24,843 nt of DNA from Hyphochytrium catenoides (GCA_900088475.1 FLMG01001412.1:20991-45833), one strand, 5' to 3'; counted from the stretch's first letter, positions 1-9,755 are shown. The notes: a model not told the origin generated them from the sequence alone. Made by a program: numbers and translations.

Positions 1-84
1 TGTCTGCATAAGGGACAGCCTCGCTTGCGGGCTTTCGACCTTGACCCGTGAAGTCTGGATTCTGGGCCAGCCTCGGTAGGTGCC

Positions 85-1807
85 ATGCGTACGCATGGCT
101 TTGAGAGGCCGTTAGATAGGTTGCAGGTGAGTCTTTCAAGCCTTGATAGCTCTGTCAATGCTTTACAGAGTTCATGTATTACTGCAGATTGGCACATGGT
201 TATTGCTCCCGCTGCTCGTAGTGGGCTTCTACGTCTTCGCAGTCCCGGTCCTTCCCTTAGGCTGGGCGATCGCCACAGGCATCGTAAGTTGATCTCTTGT
301 GTACGAGTCTCTGTTGTCTCTTACTGTTCGCTGCTAGTTCTTTGGTACAGCCGTTATATGTACGATAGCCGCTGCGTACCTGTGCACAATAGCAGAAGCC
401 GCAGACAAAGCGGTAGCGGAAGTGGTGAGTAGTTCGCTTGTAATATAATTGCTTCGGATCGTCCTGCAGCGACTCCCCTACTACACTATACCTCGTTCTG
501 GTGGTGTACTTTCCGCGGCTTGCCATGGCACACTTGTCTGATGTCTTCGTGTTGCCTTGAAGAGAGGGTCCCGGCGCAGCTTGAACGTGAGTCCAGCACA
601 GGGCTCTGCTGATACTGTTTACTGTCATGTGTGCTCAAGTTATGTGTAAGTGGAGTCCTCTGATTACCTGGAAGCCATGACCCTTGCTCTAAAGGCTAGG
701 CTTTCTTAGACACAAGAGTAGCAAGCACTGCCGCCTTTGCGACAAGTGCGTGCATGGCTTTGATCACCACTGCAAATGGCTGAACAACTGTATTGGGACC
801 TACAATTATAGGTAAACCACAATGATTGATCGTCTGCTCGAGCGTCCGCAGAAGCTGACTTGGGTCACATTGTAGATACTTCCTGGTCACCGTGGCGTCC
901 GTTATTGCGCTCTGCCTCTGTCATGGAGCGGTAGAAGTATATATTTTGGTCTGGGTTCTTGTACAGTCGGATGAAGCTGACAGCAAAGGTTTGATGCTGG
1001 AGAGCAAACTCTGTCTCTTCGACTGGTTAGACTTATCCCCTTTGACCTACAGTCAACGATCTATTCGGCTGGTCTTCGGCGAAGCCGTTACTAGGCATCA
1101 CGATTGGTTATATAGCGGTCCTTCTGCCGTGCTGCATTATGGTTTTACAGTTGGGAGGTTTCCATGTCATGCTAGGTGAGTCTCATCTCAACCGTTTACG
1201 GCTCATTAAGCATCCTCATGCAAACTTCACCGTGTACAGTGTATAAGGGAATGACCACATACGACTTCATCGTGGCTCAAAGGAGAGGAAGGCAACGACG
1301 TGCGAGGGAAAGACAGGTATGAGAGCTGCTCAGCACCTAATCGTCATTCCTTTTGATCGTAAGACAATATGCCCGTTATTGACCGCCCATTGTGTTGCAA
1401 CCACTTAGGCGCAAGCTAGAGAGTCGACAGTTCTCTGCCGACCCTGTGAGGCAGATTCCGAGACACGAGTTCATACGCGACAAGACAAGCCCCCAGAGTC
1501 TGAGGTGCAAACCTCGCATTCTTCCTTACGCTGCTGTGTATCGTGCTAAACTAGACATTTCCAGGGGGTGCGAAATATTGGGCCGAAACAACCTACAGAG
1601 CTCTCTCCTGCCCAGCTGGAGACCGGCCAGGATGCTCAGGACAAGGGGGACCCTGATACTGAATATTCGTCCATCAGGTCACCAGGTAAGACCTTTGCCG
1701 TTGGCGTTGTATTAGGATAGACAGCATCGACTTACGCCATATGTATAGATGCTGAGGGAGAAAAGGCTGGAATTGCAGACACAACGGACCTTCAGCTGAG
1801 GAGCTAA
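85..1807 (+). CDS. DHHC-type protein S-palmitoyltransferase
   Basis: Transfers palmitate from palmitoyl-CoA to cysteines of membrane proteins, at endomembranes or plasma membrane. Model: 85-126, 188-283, 338-424, about 563-645, 710-811, 876-988, 1053-1175, 1240-1316, 1409-1504, 1565-1685, 1749-1807 (about 332 aa); phases agree at each junction. Two membrane segments come first (exons 2 and 3). The cysteine-rich domain is split across 645/710: CHVC, then HCRLCDKC, then [10 protein letters not shown], the catalytic DHHC with the usual Cys and His zinc ligands. Two more membrane segments follow (exons 876-988 and 1053-1175), then KGMTTYDF, the family TTxE motif with Asp for Glu, then a basic stretch and a hydrophilic tail. 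The sequence resembles ZDHHC1/11 and plant PATs with the KHCRxCDKC pattern. The exon before 645 is uncertain: its start could be 563, or a short exon at 470 could be used. The rest is firm. Confidence 0.9.
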
Positions 1808-2036
1808 ATTGTATCAGGATACATATTGCATAGTTAGCTATGGCTGGCTGATTATTTGTTAGGAAGCTGTACCATACAATCTAGGCAACCAGCACAGACG
1901 CAACGTCTACATTGGCTTGCAAAATAGACGCATAAAAAAGGTGGAGGAACTACAGAGCAAGTAGTGCCTAAAAGAAAGGATTCAGATATGAGATAGCTAT
2001 ATAGCCAGCCGCGCTAGATGGACAGGGGACTGCTTG

Positions 2037-2903
2037 TTAGCTGCATTTGGTGGTATACCTAACGTCCAAATGGCTAACACCATATCGAAGATAAAGATTC
2101 GCCTTATCTCCTCGAAGCTCAACTAAGCGCTGAGCATCTAAAGTGCCAATCTCATGAAACGCAACAGCGGTAAGAAGATGCCACATCGCGTGAAGTTGCG
2201 GATTAAAAGGCAACTTCTTGATAACCATGTTGCAGCCAAAGAGGTCCAAAGCCCATAAGGAGAAAGCGGATATGCTGATCACGATAATACGCCAGACATG
2301 TCTAGCAACAACCGCAGAAGTTTTGTTGTTCAGGAAGAAGTGTCTATAAGAGATGCCCAGAGCCACAAAGAGAAGGTGCACCTCACAGAAGATCATCGAG
2401 ATGACTATTATCAGCATAGCGGACATCATGATATGAGCAAGCATCACCCATACTGAGAGTTTTGAGTGCATATAGAGCAGAGATACAAGGGCGGCAGTTT
2501 CCACCACTTCATCAGCCTTTTGACCCCACCACCAGAGCGTTGCATGGAAAAACGCCGAAGCGATGCCGAGGAAGAGTAGAAGGCACCCAAAGAAGTAGTA
2601 TTTGGTGCCCAACCGGTACCTCTTGGCACGTCTCAGGGCAGATATGCTTACCAACACGTAGGCGAGGTTTGATAAGGTGTTCCAAAACTCGGCAACAAAG
2701 TGTGACTCCTGATAGTCTTCCTCACACCAGTTAAGAGGTGCATTCGGCTTACCCCAGAAGCCTCGTAAGCCGACGCTTGGTATATGAGTGTGCGACATTT
2801 TTGCGGTACTAGATGGCGTTGGGGTTTGGTGCCCGAAAGAGATTGTCTTCACCCCAACCAAAGGGTATGGTGAGCTTCCAGACTGGTTAGCAGCTATGGC
2901 CAC
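2037..2903 (-). CDS. Alkaline ceramidase (ACER family)
   Basis: Integral membrane hydrolase that cleaves ceramide to sphingosine and fatty acid in ER/Golgi membranes. 288 aa in one exon with several hydrophobic segments. The family signature is complete. GFWGKP and then W59, E61, D63 and E72 occupy the spacing of the calcium-site residues of human ACER3 (W20, E22, N24, E33). S116 and H120 in the SAFFHATLWW stretch, D131, and H238/H242 in LHAMWHLL match the zinc-dependent active site. An internal Met at residue 36 (start near 2798) would give a protein closer to the usual family length, so the first 35 residues may be non-coding or a lineage extension. It converges on the palmitoyltransferase gene with 229 bases between stops. 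It is intronless while most neighbours are heavily split. Confidence 0.93.
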   Translation of the reverse strand: MAIAANQSGSSPYPLVGVKTISFGHQTPTPSSTAKMSHTHIPSVGLRGFWGKPNAPLNWCEEDYQESHFVAEFWNTLSNLAYVLVSISALRRAKRYRLGTKYYFFGCLLLFLGIASAFFHATLWWWGQKADEVVETAALVSLLYMHSKLSVWVMLAHIMMSAMLIIVISMIFCEVHLLFVALGISYRHFFLNNKTSAVVARHVWRIIVISISAFSLWALDLFGCNMVIKKLPFNPQLHAMWHLLTAVAFHEIGTLDAQRLVELRGDKANLYLRYGVSHLDVRYTTKCS

Positions 2904-3771
2904 CTCTTGCTCGGGAAAGAGAGCACCTGAAGGAGTCCTCCAAACACAATAACAGCAGATACTCCGACTTAAGTCCTCGCCCTGCAGGTTGTCAGTAGTA
3001 CAGACTCTAGCTTCCTGTCGGGAGGACCTTCAGTACGCAGAACAGAGACTTCCGGAGAATGGGAAGGTAGGAGAGCTTCGTGCCCGTTCAGTTCTCCCCT
3101 CAGGTCTGTCCCGCTGTCAGTGGCTCCCTTCTCTCTTCCTTCCTCACTGTCCTCCGTCAAGGCGCAGCCGTATATTCACCCGTCGTCACGTTTCATCCAC
3201 CGCCTCATCAGCAACAAGCAAGGAGGCCACTGGCCACTGCCGTCGGTGCTGCTGCTCCCAACAACCGCCAGTCAGCCGAAAGGAAGCGGAACAGTGATTC
3301 ACAGCCTTTCTCCATCAACTCCATAGTTCTAGATGACTTGTCCGTTGTGGTGACCACTCTGTCTTCCTCCATCCTTCCCTTCGTCGTTTCTCCCTCTAAG
3401 TTCCTCTTCCCATGTTTCTTGCTCTGTCTCGTCACGTCTCCTCCTCTCTCGTCAATCTGTTTCTGCATAGTGTAAAGGTTTTATCCTGGGAACAGCAGGG
3501 TAGTTTCCCCCATTATCTACCTCTTCAGATTCTGTCTTGGTTTGTATTCTTCCCCGTCGTCCTCACTTCATTGTTTCCTAGAGAGGCCTTTGTGCCTGTT
3601 GCTGTGGAAACAGTAGGACCAAAGCTTCATGAAAGATTCAGGCAAGTTTTCGGCGAAGCGCTCGTTTCGATTCCAAACATTCACCGCTTTCCTCATATAT
3701 ATTTGGGATTCCGAGGGCTGAGGGTGAAGTGAATGTCAAAGTCCGTGATGAGACATCGATGTTCCTCCTTC
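2904..3771. other. Unassigned region, C/T-rich on the + strand
   Basis: No gene could be fixed here. From about 3120 to 3480 the + strand is strongly pyrimidine-rich. Several frames stay open on both strands (for example 3080-3475 + and 3208-3468 -, the latter rich in Glu, Lys and Arg), as base skew alone would produce. It may hold the ceramidase promoter, the 3' end of the small minus-strand gene, or a short gene I cannot recognise. Confidence 0.4.
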
Positions 3772-4453
3772 TCAATTAAGGGAGTGGGGACCTCTATGAT
3801 AGTGGCTCAGTCGCCAGAAAGCGGCTTTCTTGCCAACTGCGAAGACGATAGTTTCGTTGTTGTGGTTATCTTTCAACGAGACTCCGCTATAGAAAGCTGA
3901 CTGATGGAAATAGTAGTCCATGGCAAGAAGCCCGATAGCGGACTTCTTCTCCCTCAATGTTTCCAGTACTGGCTCCCATTGACTGCTCTTCCTTGTTTGC
4001 TGTCAGGAACCACGCAGAGACTGCCGTCAGACGTGGGCCAAGCACCTAGCGCAAGCTCTTATTATCCATAGATAATGTTAGCATGCTAGAGCTGCAGAAC
4101 GTGCATCAGCTTTTCGCGCTTTTGTGGAGAGAAGCTCACTGACTTATCGCCAGCACGGTCGGGTAGAGACTCTGCGGCTTTGACAGCACGTTGGCAAGTG
4201 GACTCGTGAGAGAGCACTGATTTCCAGGACTCCAGGTGAGGGGATTTGGCTTGAAAGGCTGAGGCGATTGAAGTAGGTGACGTTTCTGCAAGCCGCTGGC
4301 TGCAGGCGTTCGTTGCCTGGGTTACTCGTTGCTTCGGGTTGCCACGACTCCAAGAGACTCTTAGTAGGGGAAAGTCCCGATACAGAGATTGGTTTGTCAG
4401 TTTCAGTGATCACGTCTGGATTGAACTGAAGTCTGTTTGCGGGCTAAAGTCAT
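3772..4453 (-). CDS. Unknown small protein, three exons (137 aa)
   Basis: I do not recognise the family. Model on the minus strand: 4453-4414, 4285-4140, 3999-3772, giving 137 aa with matching phases (1, then 0) and GT-AG ends. The exons read like coding sequence: a Ser/Thr-rich start (MTLARKQTSVQSR), a middle with SPHLESWKSVLSHES, and a C-terminal part with LLAMDYYFHQSAFYSG and ETIVFAVGKKAAFWRLSHYH. The C-terminal exon is the best supported; the first, 40-base exon the least. It has no obvious signal peptide or membrane segment. The start lies 17 bases from the start codon of the divergent Rieske gene, so the two must share regulatory sequence or have overlapping leaders. Competing frames in the middle exon are also open, so the model could be wrong upstream of 4140. 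Confidence 0.5.
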
Positions 4454-4470
4454 GCTTTATTTTTAGAACA

Positions 4471-5497
4471 ATGCAGAGAGTTGTACCTCTTGTCAAGTCG
4501 GCCGCTAGGTTCCAGCCTAAGGCGTTCCAGCCTCTGGTACCACGGGCAGGTGAGACATAGTGAGGATGATGCTTTGCTGGGTCAGCTGCTTAGACATATG
4601 CGATCCAGGCGCTGCCCGCTTCCAGAGTACTTCTAGTACTACAGCTGCAGAGAGCTATTATTCTTCTGACACCTACTTTGAGTCGGAAAGGATAGACAAG
4701 CGACATGGCAACCCTAACAGAAGAGCTTTCGCTTACTTTGTGCTCGGAGGAGCTAGATTCCTTTATGCATCTGCCACGAGACTTGCAGCAATTAAGTGAG
4801 TGTTGAACCACTTGTTCTCTTTTTATCTATGAGTCAACACCCTGACCTTTTAGCACAGGTTCATTGCTACCATGAGTGCATCTGCAGACGTTCTTGCTCT
4901 TGCTTCTGCAGAATTTAAGCTTGATGCCGTTGAGGTAAGGTCTAGCTTTCGCCACTTGTGACGTTTATTAGCACTTAGAACCTTTGTTGTCAATGGCGTT
5001 CACAGCCCGGCCAAACTGTCACGCTAAAGTGGCGTGGCAAGCCCGTCTTCATTCGTCATCGCACCCAAGAAGAGATTGACGATGCTCTCAATGTGGATGT
5101 GAGCCAGCTGCGTGACCCAGAACCCGACTCTGATCGCGCCCTCAAGCCTGAGTGGTAAGGACCTACGTTCATAGCTCATCACGAGTGGCAACCTCCACTT
5201 AAGAGACATCTTCCCTGCAATATAGGCTTGTTGTGCTGGGTATCTGCACTCACTTGGGATGTGTGCCTATTGCAAATGCTGGCGAGTACGACGGATGGTA
5301 AGGACTGGAATGCGGCTGACAAGCCATTCTGCTCGCTCAACTATCTAGTTCTAACTCTCGTTGCTCGATGCAGGTATTGCCCATGCCACGGTTCTCACTA
5401 CGACATATCAGGACGAATTCGGAAGGGTCCTGCTCCTCTCAACCTTGAGGTTCCTCCTTATGAGTTCCTTGATGATGAGACCATTAAGATTGGATAG
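4471..5497 (+). CDS. UQCRFS1: Rieske iron-sulfur subunit of cytochrome bc1 (complex III)
   Basis: Carries the 2Fe-2S cluster that takes electrons from ubiquinol to cytochrome c1 in the mitochondrial inner membrane. Model: 4471-4549, 4609-4795, 4859-4934, 5006-5154, 5226-5297, 5374-5497; 228 aa, all phases consistent. The N-terminus is a basic mitochondrial presequence. Residues about 70-105 contain the single membrane segment and the hinge, with [10 protein letters not shown] after it. The cluster boxes are CTHLGC (C171, H173, C176) and CPCHGSH (C190, C192, H193): two Cys and two His ligands plus the disulfide pair, followed by [16 protein letters not shown]. The length is normal for the mature family plus presequence. 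A pyrimidine tract and AG just before the ATG could mark a leader intron. It faces the small minus-strand gene head to head. Confidence 0.97.
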
Positions 5498-5730
5498 TTC
5501 TTTTGTGGCAGTGTGCTGTAGGGGTGGTTTCGGGTTGCATAAAGCTTGAGATGACAGAAGGAGCTTCAGATGATCTGTGTTCCTTGTCTAGAGAGCTATG
5601 GCGGGTGGTAATTAAATATATTCTCTTATTCAGGATGCAGCTAGCACGCCTACTTGCGACAATCATTCCTAGTGGGTGCATTTAAATATTGTCAATAGCC
5701 TTCTTTTTCCAAGGCCACTTTTAACGACAG

Positions 5731-6139
5731 CTAGGCCTGTGGTGGCCTTTTTGAGCCGTACTGGACATACGGCTTGAGCTGAAGCATAACGCAAGAGATA
5801 GAGCGGGTTAGCTGCCGTGAGTGAGGCTGGAATGGGCATCAGGATAGAGCTCACCTCGAATCCCTCGAGATCAGGTGCGATGATCTCTAGCATCTTCTTC
5901 TTCTGAGCAAAAAAGTGTGCTGAGGGAAAGAGACTTGTAAGGGTAGACAGTAAGAAATAAAGCTATTCGGCAAAGAATCTACCTCGAGAGTTAACGAAAC
6001 CAGGAGTCCGCCCTCCTTTGCCTTTATAGTAGTTCTTGTTTCCTCGCTTTGGGGAAAGGGGAGCTCGCTTTACCCGCCCATAACCGAACTTGCTCCCTCT
6101 AGCCAGAAGCCCACGAAGCGCATCTGCAACGACCGGCAT
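5731..6139 (-). CDS. MRPL41: Mitochondrial large-subunit ribosomal protein mL41
   Basis: Structural protein of the mitochondrial ribosome large subunit (yeast MRPL27, animal MRPL41 family). Model on the minus strand: 6139-5983, 5919-5855, 5778-5731; 89 aa, with introns of 63 and 76 bases and consistent phases. Diagnostic stretches are PKRGNKNYYKGKGGRTPGF near residues 29-47 and IIAPDLEGFELKPYV near the C-terminus, which match the conserved core of the family (a GNK..YKG segment and a PD...FELKPYV segment). The short basic N-terminus is suited to mitochondrial import. It converges with the Rieske gene; 233 bases separate the stops. Having a complex III subunit and a mitoribosomal protein side by side is probably chance. 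Confidence 0.9.
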
Positions 6140-6814
6140 TGCTCCTAAGGTGCTATCCGTGTCCCTATCTCACGAATGTTAGCCTTTCGATGGCCCGGGC
6201 GCTTCAATTTTACGTAATAGCCGATCTGAAAATTGCCCATAGAAAGCAGCTGAAGCTCTGTCAGAAGCTCTGTCAGAAGCTCTGTCTGAAGCTCTGTCTG
6301 TCAGCTCCACCACCATCCTCTCAGACAGCCCCACCATGCAAACGCCAGACTAACCCCTATTCCAGAATGGGGGCACTTCGATTCCCGATAATGTGCCCTG
6401 ATCGAGTGTGTTGGAACCAGCTTTCACTTGACAGTGGATGAAGCAAGGAAGGTAACCTGTGTATGATGATCAAAGTGGGTCTACTGTCCTACATCGATGT
6501 TTATATTAGCTGCATAGAGCCGTGGGTGTGACATGTGCCTGTGTTTGACGGCCGGCTGCTGAAGGGCTCAATTATTGAAATATCAGAAGACAGACAACGC
6601 AATGATCTTCATCCTCCCCAATAAATAATTGCTGACAATGTCTAGAGCTACGGGTACTGTTGGCAGAAGCGCAGAGAGTTGTCTACTTCATTTGATACAT
6701 TGCCCGATGCGGAAGCTTTCCCGACCGTAATTGTCAGGGTCAACCGCAGCCCTCACATTAGCTTGGTTAACTGGATATTGGGCTTCCTTACTTTTCTGGC
6801 CCCACAATACCGTC
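6140..6814. other. Intergenic between mL41 and the tandem-domain gene
   Basis: Divergent spacer holding presumed promoters of both flanking genes and the 12-base tandem repeat at 6252-6299. A + strand frame runs through the repeat (leucine- and cysteine-rich in one frame, repeated EALS in another), and a possible 5' piece begins with MLAFRWPGRF near 6178. Joining them would need an intron of about 29 bases, far shorter than any other here. I do not call a gene. Confidence 0.45.
6252..6299 (+). repeat. 12-base tandem repeat, four copies
   Basis: Four head-to-tail copies of gaagctctgtcW (W is A in the first two copies, T in the last two), at 6252, 6264, 6276 and 6288. The unit is a multiple of three, so all frames pass through open; one frame would give EALS four times. 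It lies in the spacer upstream of mL41. The low divergence between copies suggests recent slippage expansion. Confidence 0.95.
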
Positions 6815-8877
6815 ATGAGTTCACCAGGCCAGGTACATTATAATCTATGTGACCGCCAACTCACAGGAATCTCTCAAGGCAATTCGCCCGTTTAGGCTGT
6901 ATTGAAGGTCAGGTCTGTCTTGTCGGACTACCTCTTTGTGGAGAAGTGGTATGAGATCGAGGTCGTGCTGACACCAGAAGACGGAAGCGCATACTCCTCA
7001 ACGTAGGGCTACAGCTGTTATGACTCTTCTCAATAGCTAGAGTGACCATATCTCAATGTATAGGTCAACTTCTCCCTTGGCAGTGACTGTGCTTTACTCT
7101 GACTCCAGACGCCCAGTTGATAACCAAAGCATACTGGTACGATGCCCCTTTCTTTCTTCTTTAATCTTGGTCTACCGCGGGCTCACTACAACATCTTAGG
7201 ATGTCAATAGGTCAAAAGCAGTTCTCGATAAGTTTGGCCTCGCCAGGTTCCAATTTCGCCTGAAATCTTTGTCTATGAACCATGGAGGCAAATCCTTCTG
7301 CCTGCAGATTCACACGCCGCGTACGACTTACCTCTTAAAGCTCTTCTTCTCTCCTCTTCCTCACTATAACTGTCACCCACCGTCGTGTAGGGTTTGTCCT
7401 CTGCCTAGACCGTTCCTCCTTGGCCTTCCATATCTAGCCACTGAACACGTTGTGCCTCCTTTAGAGCTTCCCCAGCTGGAGCCAGCCATGACCTCAGAGT
7501 TCTCAGTGATGTACGTCGACACTTCAGCACCCATTCCTCACTGTCGCGGAAGCAAGTTAATCGCATCACTCGTGTAGAAAGTACAAGCTGGATTTTGCAG
7601 AACAACCCCCTGAAACGTGGTATAAAGATGAAGGTGGCAGAGATAAGTGCTTGGACTTAGTTCTGGCCTTGAGGGATGATAAGGGTCAAGTACACACGGG
7701 GTTGGAGGTAAGCGTCACGTACTCTCAACCAAGTTCCCCTTTCGTCACCTACATCATGTCGGTCAACTGAACCATGCGCCGTTCTTCATGAACCTTTAAT
7801 CCCTTCATCCCCAGGTGCCGTTCCTGGTTAGATTAGTATATGAGAATCATGTAGAGGTGGCCAAGCAGGAGATACTGAAAGCCAGCCAGGACAGCAAGCT
7901 CCTTATTTCTAAGGCCACAGGCAACTGCAGCATGCGCTTTCGCATTGAGGATGTTAGCAAGAACCATCAAGGACAGGTTGGCACCCTCGGCACCATCCGC
8001 TTCCACCTTTTCTTTCCTCTGTTGTGGGTCTCTCAATGCTGGACGAAGTTCCTAATGCTGCCACTTCGTCCTATAGAAATTTCGGATACGGATTGAGCCC
8101 AACACCTCTAAAGACCCAAGCTTAGCTCAGATTGGCCGTGCCTTTAGCATACCAGTCCTGGTTCGCTCGAAGAGGAACAAGAAGAGAAAGCCTGCAGATG
8201 ACTATCCCGACGGACGACAGCAGGACTATCACTCTCCTGACCCTTACTTGCGTCGCGAGAGCCATTCTCCTGGTATGGCAATAAGTGGTGAGACGACGCT
8301 CTTGTTGAGCAACCAACTCAAAAGGTTGGTGTCCTTTACGCAGGCTTAGCGCTAGGAAGTCTAAGAGAAGGCGCAGGGACGCAGATTGGAACTGGTGGGT
8401 ACACCTCCTGTTTGTAGTAGCAGCACTATCTGAAAACCTCGTCACTTTAGCCTTTGAGGGCCTTCTTCGCTGGACGGGAGAGGTGGTCAGCACGCTAGAC
8501 TCTCTTCAGTGGTCATTGTACGGGTGAGTAAGGTGTTCCACGTGTCTCTGTCGACGAGAGTCTAACGTCCTCCAGGTATGAGGTGGATGGGAACGCCAAT
8601 CCGGACATCAACCGGAAAATCTATCGCTGTCCTTCATGCCTTGCTATCAAAACCACGCTGACGGAGGAGACCGCAACCCATGACAGCCGCTGTCAGCTTG
8701 CTCGTTCAATAAGAATGTGAGTGATCGCGTTCTGTGCGTGAGGGGCCACGGCGAGAGACAACGGTAGGAGTACTGACTTTTGTTTTTTATAGGTATGGCT
8801 CGGAGACCAGACATCACCTGAATACGCTCCTCACGGAGCTCGGTCCTCTCTGTGAGGAAAATGATCGTGAGCTCTAG
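6815..8877 (+). CDS. Unknown protein: two tandem copies of one domain plus C2HC zinc site (400 aa)
   Basis: I do not recognise the family. Model: 6815-6832, 6896-7002, 7064-7136, 7200-7320, 7465-7510, 7578-7707, 7815-7976, 8077-8272, 8344-8394, 8451-8523, 8576-8716, 8793-8877; all 11 junctions keep phase and give 400 aa. The same domain occurs twice. Copy 1 (about 8-125) has YEIEVVLTPEDGS, LAVTVLYSDSRRPVDNQSIL, then ARFQFRLKSLSMNHGGKSFC. Copy 2 (about 125-265) has KCLDLVLALRDDKG, VPFLVRLVYENHVEVAKQEI, then MRFRIEDVSKNHQGQKFRIR. Both copies end with a similar strand. Copy 2 is followed by a basic segment, RSKRNKKRK, fit for nuclear import or nucleic-acid binding. C344, C347, H361 and C365 form C-x2-C-x13-H-x3-C. 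The alternating hydrophobic strands suggest beta-sandwich folds. A DNA-binding role is only an inference from the basic tail and zinc site. Confidence 0.85.
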
Positions 8878-9755
8878 GCCACGTCTCAGTCCCACCAGAC
8901 CACCTTCCCAGGCGATATGGCCTTTCACATGGAGACAACATTCATCAGAGTACGGCCAACAGCGGAGCTGTACTATGTCAACATCCAAATGGCTCTTCGC
9001 AGAAGCCAGATCAGAGCATCGCGCTCTGGTGCCACTCCGCAACACCTTTAGCGCCGGGTGGATTTTTGGAAAAATCTAGTGTCCGTCACCTGCTCGACGC
9101 GGACTTCAACGTCTCCCTTATCTATACGTCTCCCTTATCTTGACGTCTACCAGCGATACTCACTTCACTCTGCAGAGCTTAACTTCTTGTCTCAGTGGAC
9201 CAGCTTCGCAGCCTCCAGACGTTCTTTCTAAAGAAAAAGATCCAAGGAAAATGGGAAACGACCACAAGCGCTCCGTGTACTCCCCCAGTAGCCTATAGTA
9301 TTTATTAAGGATAAAGCGTCTGTGGTTCCCTTATATAATAGCGTGGATTCGGAATAAGAGATGTGCTGGAAAGAAATGAAAGGTCTTGATCTCCAGCAGC
9401 GCCACTGCTGCCTTCGCGATCGCACTTGGGACGGGCCATCGTTTATCTCTGGGCCTTGCCCTGTCGACTGTCGACTGGTCTTCTAACATCCGCAGATGCT
9501 GTCGACATCCTTTGTCATGCCTTCACGCTGGCTGGTGCCTTCAGATCCCGCACTTTCAGATCTGCTGGTGAATCTGCTCAGAAAGCCAGACAAGCACTAG
9601 AGTGTAACGCAAATGGGCACCGGAAGTAAAGTTCTAAGCTGAACGAAGCCAACAGCGTCTACTCTAGGATGGATCCAAAGCGGATCCAGGCTACAGGACG
9701 TCCTGGCCCCACGATACTCTCCACACGAGGTGGGCAAGGAGGACGTAATACTGCT
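8878..9755. other. No gene assigned; spacer before the CNNM gene
   Basis: Should hold the 3' end of the tandem-domain gene and the promoter of the CNNM gene. Short open frames occur on both strands (for example 9426-9629 + and a 44-codon minus ORF starting near 9439), but none shows family motifs or convincing splice-linked partners. A 15-base direct repeat lies at 9109-9140. Confidence 0.4.
9109..9140 (+). repeat. 15-base direct repeat, two copies
   Basis: acgtctcccttatct occurs at 9109-9123 and again at 9126-9140, followed by a partial copy (acgtct) at 9143. It is non-coding as far as I can tell and may be simple local duplication. Confidence 0.9.

Noticed and set aside
3080-3475. 131-codon + frame and the opposing 86-codon minus frame at 3208-3468
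   Set aside because: Both are open, as expected of a C/T-skewed stretch poor in stop codons; neither has a recognisable domain or clear splice partners.
6178-6441. Mitochondrial-looking start MLAFRWPGRF joined to the repeat-containing frame
   Set aside because: It needs a 29-base intron, well below the shortest intron seen elsewhere here (about 52 bases).
8647-9045. 132-codon open frame on the minus strand
   Set aside because: It is antisense to the last two exons and an intron of the tandem-domain gene, which are fixed by phase and by the zinc motif; it shows no motifs.
9426-9629. 67-codon + frame upstream of the CNNM gene (and a minus ORF starting near 9439)
   Set aside because: Partly protein-like, but no motif, no consistent exon chain, and the two strands compete.
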